A stretch of 18,831 bases of DNA from CAYWFU01 sp964457585 (GTDB lineage Bacteria > JACRDZ01): contig CAYWFU010000059.1 of the NCBI GenBank assembly GCA_964457585.1, forward strand, positions 1 through 18,831. Reading direction: 5' to 3'. The position numbers were made by a program, and so were the translations under genes. This document shows, one piece after another, positions 15,290-18,831 of the stretch (position 1 is the stretch's first letter; every line of letters begins with the position of its first letter). Under the pieces are notes generated by a model that saw only the letters and a program-made list of their open reading frames with translations, made no database searches and was not told where the DNA came from.

Positions 15290-16297
15290 CTATATTTTAT
15301 TTCTGCTCAAATTAAGCGAAATATTTGGTATGGCATTTAACATCAAGTAGTCTTTTATTGCAAGCTCCGGTAAATAAAATCCTGCAGCTGCAATCATAGC
15401 TGCATTATCAGTGCAAAGTATTGGGGAAGGATAGTAAACATTATATCCCTCTTGATTTAAAGTACTAAATTTTTTTCTTAAATAGGAATTGCAAGCTACT
15501 CCTCCGGAGATGATTAATGTAGAAACTTTTTTTATATTAAGAAGTTTATAAGTATTTAAGAATAGTAAATCTATAGCTGCTTTTTGAAAACTGGCTAAAA
15601 TATTTTCTTTTTTTATTTCCTTATTTTTTTTTATAACTTCCAGTACTTTAGTCTTAAGCCCGCTATAACTAAAATCAAATTGATTCCCATGTTTAAGCTT
15701 TGGAATAGTAAAAGATACAGCAAAAGGATTTCCGTTTTCACTCATTTTATCAATTATTGGACCACCGGGATACCCCAGATTAAGTTCACGAGCAATTTTA
15801 TCAAACACTTCACCGCAGGCATCATCGCGTGTAGCGGCTATTTGTTCAACTTCCAGATAATCATTTAAATAAAAAATACTGGTATGTCCGCCAGAAACCA
15901 CAAGAGCCATGCATGGAAATTTTATATCATATTCAATAAAATTAGCGCAGATATGTCCATATAAATGATGAACACCAACAAGCGGAATATTTAATGCATA
16001 TGCCAGGGCTTTTGCATAAGATATTCCTACAAGCAGTGACCCGACAAGCCCGGGAGCAAAAGTTACAGCAATTTTTGCAAGTTTATCTTCTGTTATTTTA
16101 GATTCTTCAAGCGCGCTTGATACAACTAATGATATATTCTCCAGATGATTTCGGGAAGCTAATTCAGGCACAATGCCGCCATACTTCTCATGTGTTTTTT
16201 GTTGCGAAGAAATTATATTAGAGAGAATTTTTTTCCCATCTTCCACAACAGATGCGCTTGTTTCATCGCATGATGTTTCAATCCCAAGAATATACAT
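15290..16297 (-). CDS. tsaD: tRNA N6-adenosine threonylcarbamoyltransferase TsaD
   Basis: 335 aa, full length for TsaD/Kae1. It attaches threonylcarbamoyl to A37 of ANN-decoding tRNAs, working with TsaB and TsaE. Signatures: GIETSCDET (5-13), APGLVGSL (81-88), the metal ligands H111 and H115 in HHLYGH, VVSGGHTS, ISGGVACNSYLR and a metal-binding Asp in CTDNAAM. The ATG at 16297 has GGAG 9 nt upstream. It starts 23 nt after the epimerase gene and is probably cotranscribed with it. TsaB, TsaE and TsaC are not in this window. Confidence 0.96.
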   Translation of the reverse strand: MYILGIETSCDETSASVVEDGKKILSNIISSQQKTHEKYGGIVPELASRNHLENISLVVSSALEESKITEDKLAKIAVTFAPGLVGSLLVGISYAKALAYALNIPLVGVHHLYGHICANFIEYDIKFPCMALVVSGGHTSIFYLNDYLEVEQIAATRDDACGEVFDKIARELNLGYPGGPIIDKMSENGNPFAVSFTIPKLKHGNQFDFSYSGLKTKVLEVIKKNKEIKKENILASFQKAAIDLLFLNTYKLLNIKKVSTLIISGGVACNSYLRKKFSTLNQEGYNVYYPSPILCTDNAAMIAAAGFYLPELAIKDYLMLNAIPNISLNLSRNKI

Positions 16298-16320
16298 TAT
16301 TGATTGCTCCGATAGTCATT

Positions 16321-17445
16321 TTATATGGTTAATCCGCGTTTTTCAAGTTCATGACTTGCATTTTCTACTTTATCTTCCGCTTCTTGTTTTGCAACCCAGA
16401 TAATCAGCTCTTCCATCCCTTTTTCAAAACTGATTTTTGGTTTAAATCCAAGTTTTTTACTTATTTTCGAACTATCTGCGAAGCAATGACGGACATCGCC
16501 TTTACGAAATTTTCCAGCTATATCCGGTGGAATATTTTTATTAAGATTTTTAGCAATAATTTTAGCTATTTCAAGTATGGAAAGTTTTCTTCCTGACCCA
16601 ACATTAAAAACTTCATAATTAGCTTCATCCTTTTCCATAGCAAGCATATTAGCCTGAACAATATCACTGACATGAATAAAGTCGCGTGTTTGCAGTCCAT
16701 CTTCAAAGACTAAAGGAGGATTATTATTTAATAATCTTCCGGAAAAAATAGCTGCTACTCCAGTATAAGGATTTGATAATGCCTGCCGGCTGCCGTAAAC
16801 GTTGAAATAACGTAAGGCTACTGTAGGAATATTGTAAGCCCCGCCTGTAACCAGAAACATCTCTTCGTGATCACGTTTGGTAATAGCGTAAATTGAATTA
16901 GGTATTATTTTTTTTTCTTCACTTGTAGGAATTGGCAACAGCTCATTCCCGCAATTTATGCATTTTAATTCCCAATCATGATTTAAAAGCTGATCCATAG
17001 GACGCAATGAAGGGGCTACTTTTCCGCATTTTTTGCAATTATATTCCCCTTCTCCATAAATTGACATAGAAGAAGCAACAATTAATTTGCGAATACTATG
17101 TTTTTCATTAGCAAGAATATCAAGAAGAACTGCACCCCCAAGACAATTTACTGAGACATAATGCTCAATTTTATACATGGATTGTCCAACTCCAACCATT
17201 GCTGCTTTATGAAAAATAACATCAACTCTTTGGACAACTTTTTTTAAAGATTCTCTATCTCGTATATCAGCTTTGATAAACTCAACTTCCTTATTAAGAT
17301 AGTCCGGTATTTTTTGTTCCTTACCATGTACCTGAGGTTCAAGGTTATCGTATACAATTACTTTATTCCCTCTTTTAACTAATTCATCCACAATATGAGA
17401 GCCGATAAAACCAGCTCCCCCTGTTACTAAAATTCTTTCTGCCAT
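16321..17445 (-). CDS. Extended SDR nucleotide-sugar epimerase with zinc-ribbon insert (dTDP-L-rhamnose 4-epimerase-like)
   Basis: 374 aa. NAD-binding G9-G-A-G12-F-I-G15, the catalytic set SS(125-126)/Y186-x3-K190, and RYFNVYG downstream place it among extended SDR sugar epimerases/dehydratases. A roughly 45-residue insertion after IYGEGEY carries C137-x2-C140 and C162-x2-C165, a rubredoxin-like zinc ribbon. I associate this insert with dTDP-L-rhamnose 4-epimerases, which supply dTDP-6-deoxy-L-talose for surface polysaccharides. The exact sugar is an inference, and no other sugar gene is adjacent. AGGAGG (17451-17456) sits 5 nt before the ATG. Confidence 0.85.
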   Translation of the reverse strand: MAERILVTGGAGFIGSHIVDELVKRGNKVIVYDNLEPQVHGKEQKIPDYLNKEVEFIKADIRDRESLKKVVQRVDVIFHKAAMVGVGQSMYKIEHYVSVNCLGGAVLLDILANEKHSIRKLIVASSMSIYGEGEYNCKKCGKVAPSLRPMDQLLNHDWELKCINCGNELLPIPTSEEKKIIPNSIYAITKRDHEEMFLVTGGAYNIPTVALRYFNVYGSRQALSNPYTGVAAIFSGRLLNNNPPLVFEDGLQTRDFIHVSDIVQANMLAMEKDEANYEVFNVGSGRKLSILEIAKIIAKNLNKNIPPDIAGKFRKGDVRHCFADSSKISKKLGFKPKISFEKGMEELIIWVAKQEAEDKVENASHELEKRGLTI

Positions 17446-17484
17446 ATTTTCCTCCTAAATCTCTCTATGGTAATGTCAAAAATT

Positions 17485-17672
17485 AACCACAGAGAACACA
17501 GAAAAACCTTTAAATATTAATGAGTTAGAAGAGTTTTTAAGTTCTCCCCCTCTGTGCCCTCTATGTGCCCTTTAAATTATTAGCTTATTAAGCTATTTAA
17601 AATATAAAAAAAAGCATGAGACCACAGAGATTTTTTAAGATTTTAAAATAAAACTCTGTGACCTCTGTGGTT
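17485..17672. repeat. ACCACAGAG-type dispersed repeat cluster
   Basis: The 271-bp spacer between two minus-strand genes holds no coding potential but several copies of one motif: AACCACAGAGAACACAGA (17485-17502), CTCTGTGCCCTCTATGTG (17550-17567), ACCACAGAG (17621-17629) and its inverse CTCTGTGGT (17663-17671). Outer and inner copies can pair to make alternative hairpins. No convincing promoter for the epimerase gene is visible within it. Confidence 0.7.
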
Positions 17673-17717
17673 CATATTTTTCCCCTCTTTTTCATTTTAC
17701 TTTTGACAGTACCCTCT

Positions 17718-18659
17718 CTATATTTTCGAATAAACAGCATTTACCAATAAAGGAATCATTATCTCATGATGTCCGCAAAAATGGAAGCCTTTTCCTCCGC
17801 ATGATGTTGGTCTTGTAACCACATTTACATGAGGACGATAATGACTTATCATATCAAAATCAGCAGTTGTGAAATTTTTAATATTATATCCCAGATTTCT
17901 AGCTATTGTTATAGCTTTTAAAAAAACTTCAGGTAAAAGGACTGCTGACCCAAAATTAATTAAAACACCTCCGCCTTCCAGATTTATTAAATTAGATGTA
18001 AATAGTTTAAAATCACTATATGATGCTTCTCCTAAAGCTTTGCCATTAGCAGAAGGATGCTGATGAATAATATCTGTCCCAATAGCTATATGAATAGTAA
18101 CAGGAATGTTATATTTTATTCCTGCATATAAGATACTTAATTCCTTATTTGGAAAATTTTCAGATTTGATTTTTTCACCAAAAGCCTGTCCTGCACCCGC
18201 ACCTTTTTTTATTCCATCTTCAATTGCTTTATTCATAAAAAATCCGGTCTCATGAGCCATGCCAAAACTTCCATCCTCTATATTAATAGCCACATCTTCT
18301 GATGTTGCTCCAATCATAGCAATTTCAAAATCGTGTATTGCTCCAGCTCCATTCAATGCAACTCCTTTTAATATCCCATTTTTCATTAAATCAATAATTA
18401 AAGGACTTAACCCGCATTTAATCACATGCGCGCCCATCATAAAAATCACAGCTTTATTATTTTTATAAGCATATACTATTTTAGATATAAGCTGATTAAA
18501 ATCTTTCCCTGAAAAAATATCAGGTAAGGAATCTATAAATTCTGTCATTGATGGATTCTTTTTACATATTTTAGCAAAATTTTCAATTAAAACTTTATTT
18601 TTTCGATTTTTTATTGGATAAGTTTTAATTTTTGAAAAATCAAGTTTTTGTATTTCCAT
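17718..18659 (-). CDS. Deoxyhypusine synthase-like family protein
   Basis: 313 aa, cytoplasmic. Blocks VIFMMGAHVIKCGLSPLI (71-88), L-N-G-A-G-A-I-H-D-F (102-111), IGATSEDVAI and a late GSAVLLPEVFLKA / HHEIMIPLL match the Rossmann-like NAD-binding fold of deoxyhypusine synthase homologues found in bacteria. Bacteria lack eIF5A hypusination, and such homologues include homospermidine-synthase-like enzymes and uncharacterised ones. I cannot locate the catalytic-lysine motif of true DHS (DEAVSWGK type), so polyamine transfer is uncertain. AGGAG (18665-18669) lies 5 nt before the ATG. Its upstream region is filled by the inverted AGGTTA/TAACCT repeat. Confidence 0.7.
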   Translation of the reverse strand: MEIQKLDFSKIKTYPIKNRKNKVLIENFAKICKKNPSMTEFIDSLPDIFSGKDFNQLISKIVYAYKNNKAVIFMMGAHVIKCGLSPLIIDLMKNGILKGVALNGAGAIHDFEIAMIGATSEDVAINIEDGSFGMAHETGFFMNKAIEDGIKKGAGAGQAFGEKIKSENFPNKELSILYAGIKYNIPVTIHIAIGTDIIHQHPSANGKALGEASYSDFKLFTSNLINLEGGGVLINFGSAVLLPEVFLKAITIARNLGYNIKNFTTADFDMISHYRPHVNVVTRPTSCGGKGFHFCGHHEIMIPLLVNAVYSKI

Positions 18660-18679
18660 ATCATCTCCTATGATAAATC

Positions 18680-18780
18680 AGGTTAAGGCTAAGGGTTAGG
18701 TTAAGGAAAAGATAAAACCAAAAATCAATATAATGATTTATATCTTTCCTCAACCTTAACCTCAACCTTAACCTTAACCT
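18680..18780. repeat. Large imperfect inverted repeat of AGGTTA / TAACCT units
   Basis: The left arm (18680-18717) holds AGGTTA-like units ending GGAAAAGATA. The right arm begins TATCTTTCC (about 18741) and continues with CAACCT/TAACCT units. The apex is a smaller hairpin, AAATCA/TGATTT around ATATAA. It lies 21 nt upstream of the DHS-like gene start, so it must include or displace that gene's promoter. Confidence 0.7.
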
Positions 18781-18831
18781 CAACCTCAACCTCAACCTCA
18801 ACCTCAACCTCAACCTCAACCTCAACCTCAA
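18751..18831. repeat. Tandem (C/T)AACCT hexamer array running off the window
   Basis: At least 13.5 units of 6 bp: mixed CAACCT and TAACCT at first, then pure CAACCT from 18781 to the last base. The homogeneity of the distal part implies recent expansion or slippage. The true length is unknown because the window stops within it. Confidence 0.95.

Noticed and set aside
17485..17672. CRISPR array
   Set aside because: The repeated motif is short, irregularly spaced and in both orientations, with no cas genes nearby.
18751..18831. Coding for a Gln-Pro repeat protein
   Set aside because: The CAACCT run reads Q-P in one frame, but upstream TAACCT units place stops in it, and no start or ribosome site precedes it.

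Overview
The window is AT-rich bacterial chromosome with short intergenic gaps, Shine-Dalgarno sites (AGGAGG, AAAGGAG) and several GTG/TTG starts. A LolA-like domain in an exported protein and a futalosine-type menaquinone prenyltransferase suggest a Gram-negative-type anaerobe or facultative anaerobe. The many different palindromic and tandem intergenic repeats resemble those of uncultured candidate-phylum genomes. That placement is inference; no marker here fixes the phylum. The (C/T)AACCT array running into the right edge suggests the window ends in a repeat, possibly a contig end.

Left third (136-5888, + strand): a split, ferredoxin-fused glutamate synthase (class II glutamine amidotransferase gene, then a 2x[4Fe-4S] plus FMN GOGAT gene), followed 17 nt later by a UvrD-type helicase fused to a C-terminal iron-sulfur PD-(D/E)XK nuclease. 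A 7-bp tandem repeat has been inserted in frame inside the nuclease domain. The gene is followed by a ~165-bp imperfect palindrome (MITE-like) and then by a structured region that best fits a 6S RNA (about 6058-6250).

Middle (6309-8936, + strand): a CPBP-family membrane protease-like protein, a UbiE/MenG methyltransferase, a UbiA-type prenyltransferase (MqnP-like) overlapping it by 4 nt, and a 4-oxalocrotonate tautomerase-like protein after a run of three abutting hairpins. The UbiE/UbiA pair supplies late menaquinone steps (prenylation, C-methylation).

An opposing minus-strand operon (12124 down to 9013) encodes a membrane-anchored protein of unknown function, a GNAT enzyme of the short N-acetylglutamate-synthase-like type, and a large exported protein that combines Cache sensor domains with a LolA-like domain but has no output domain.

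An accessory island follows (12405-15286, + strand): a beta-class DNA methyltransferase, a probable PD-(D/E)XK restriction endonuclease and a Dam-family adenine methyltransferase, tightly coupled and preceded by a perfect 16-bp inverted repeat. It ends 3 bp from the convergent tsaD. The right end (minus strand) carries tsaD, a dTDP-L-rhamnose 4-epimerase-like SDR with an inserted zinc ribbon, and a deoxyhypusine-synthase-fold protein, separated by repeat-filled spacers.

The most unusual items are the Cache-LolA-Cache exported protein with its small operon, the restriction-modification island with its inverted repeat, the 6S-like RNA abutted by a palindromic element, and the coding-sequence insertion of a frame-neutral heptamer repeat.
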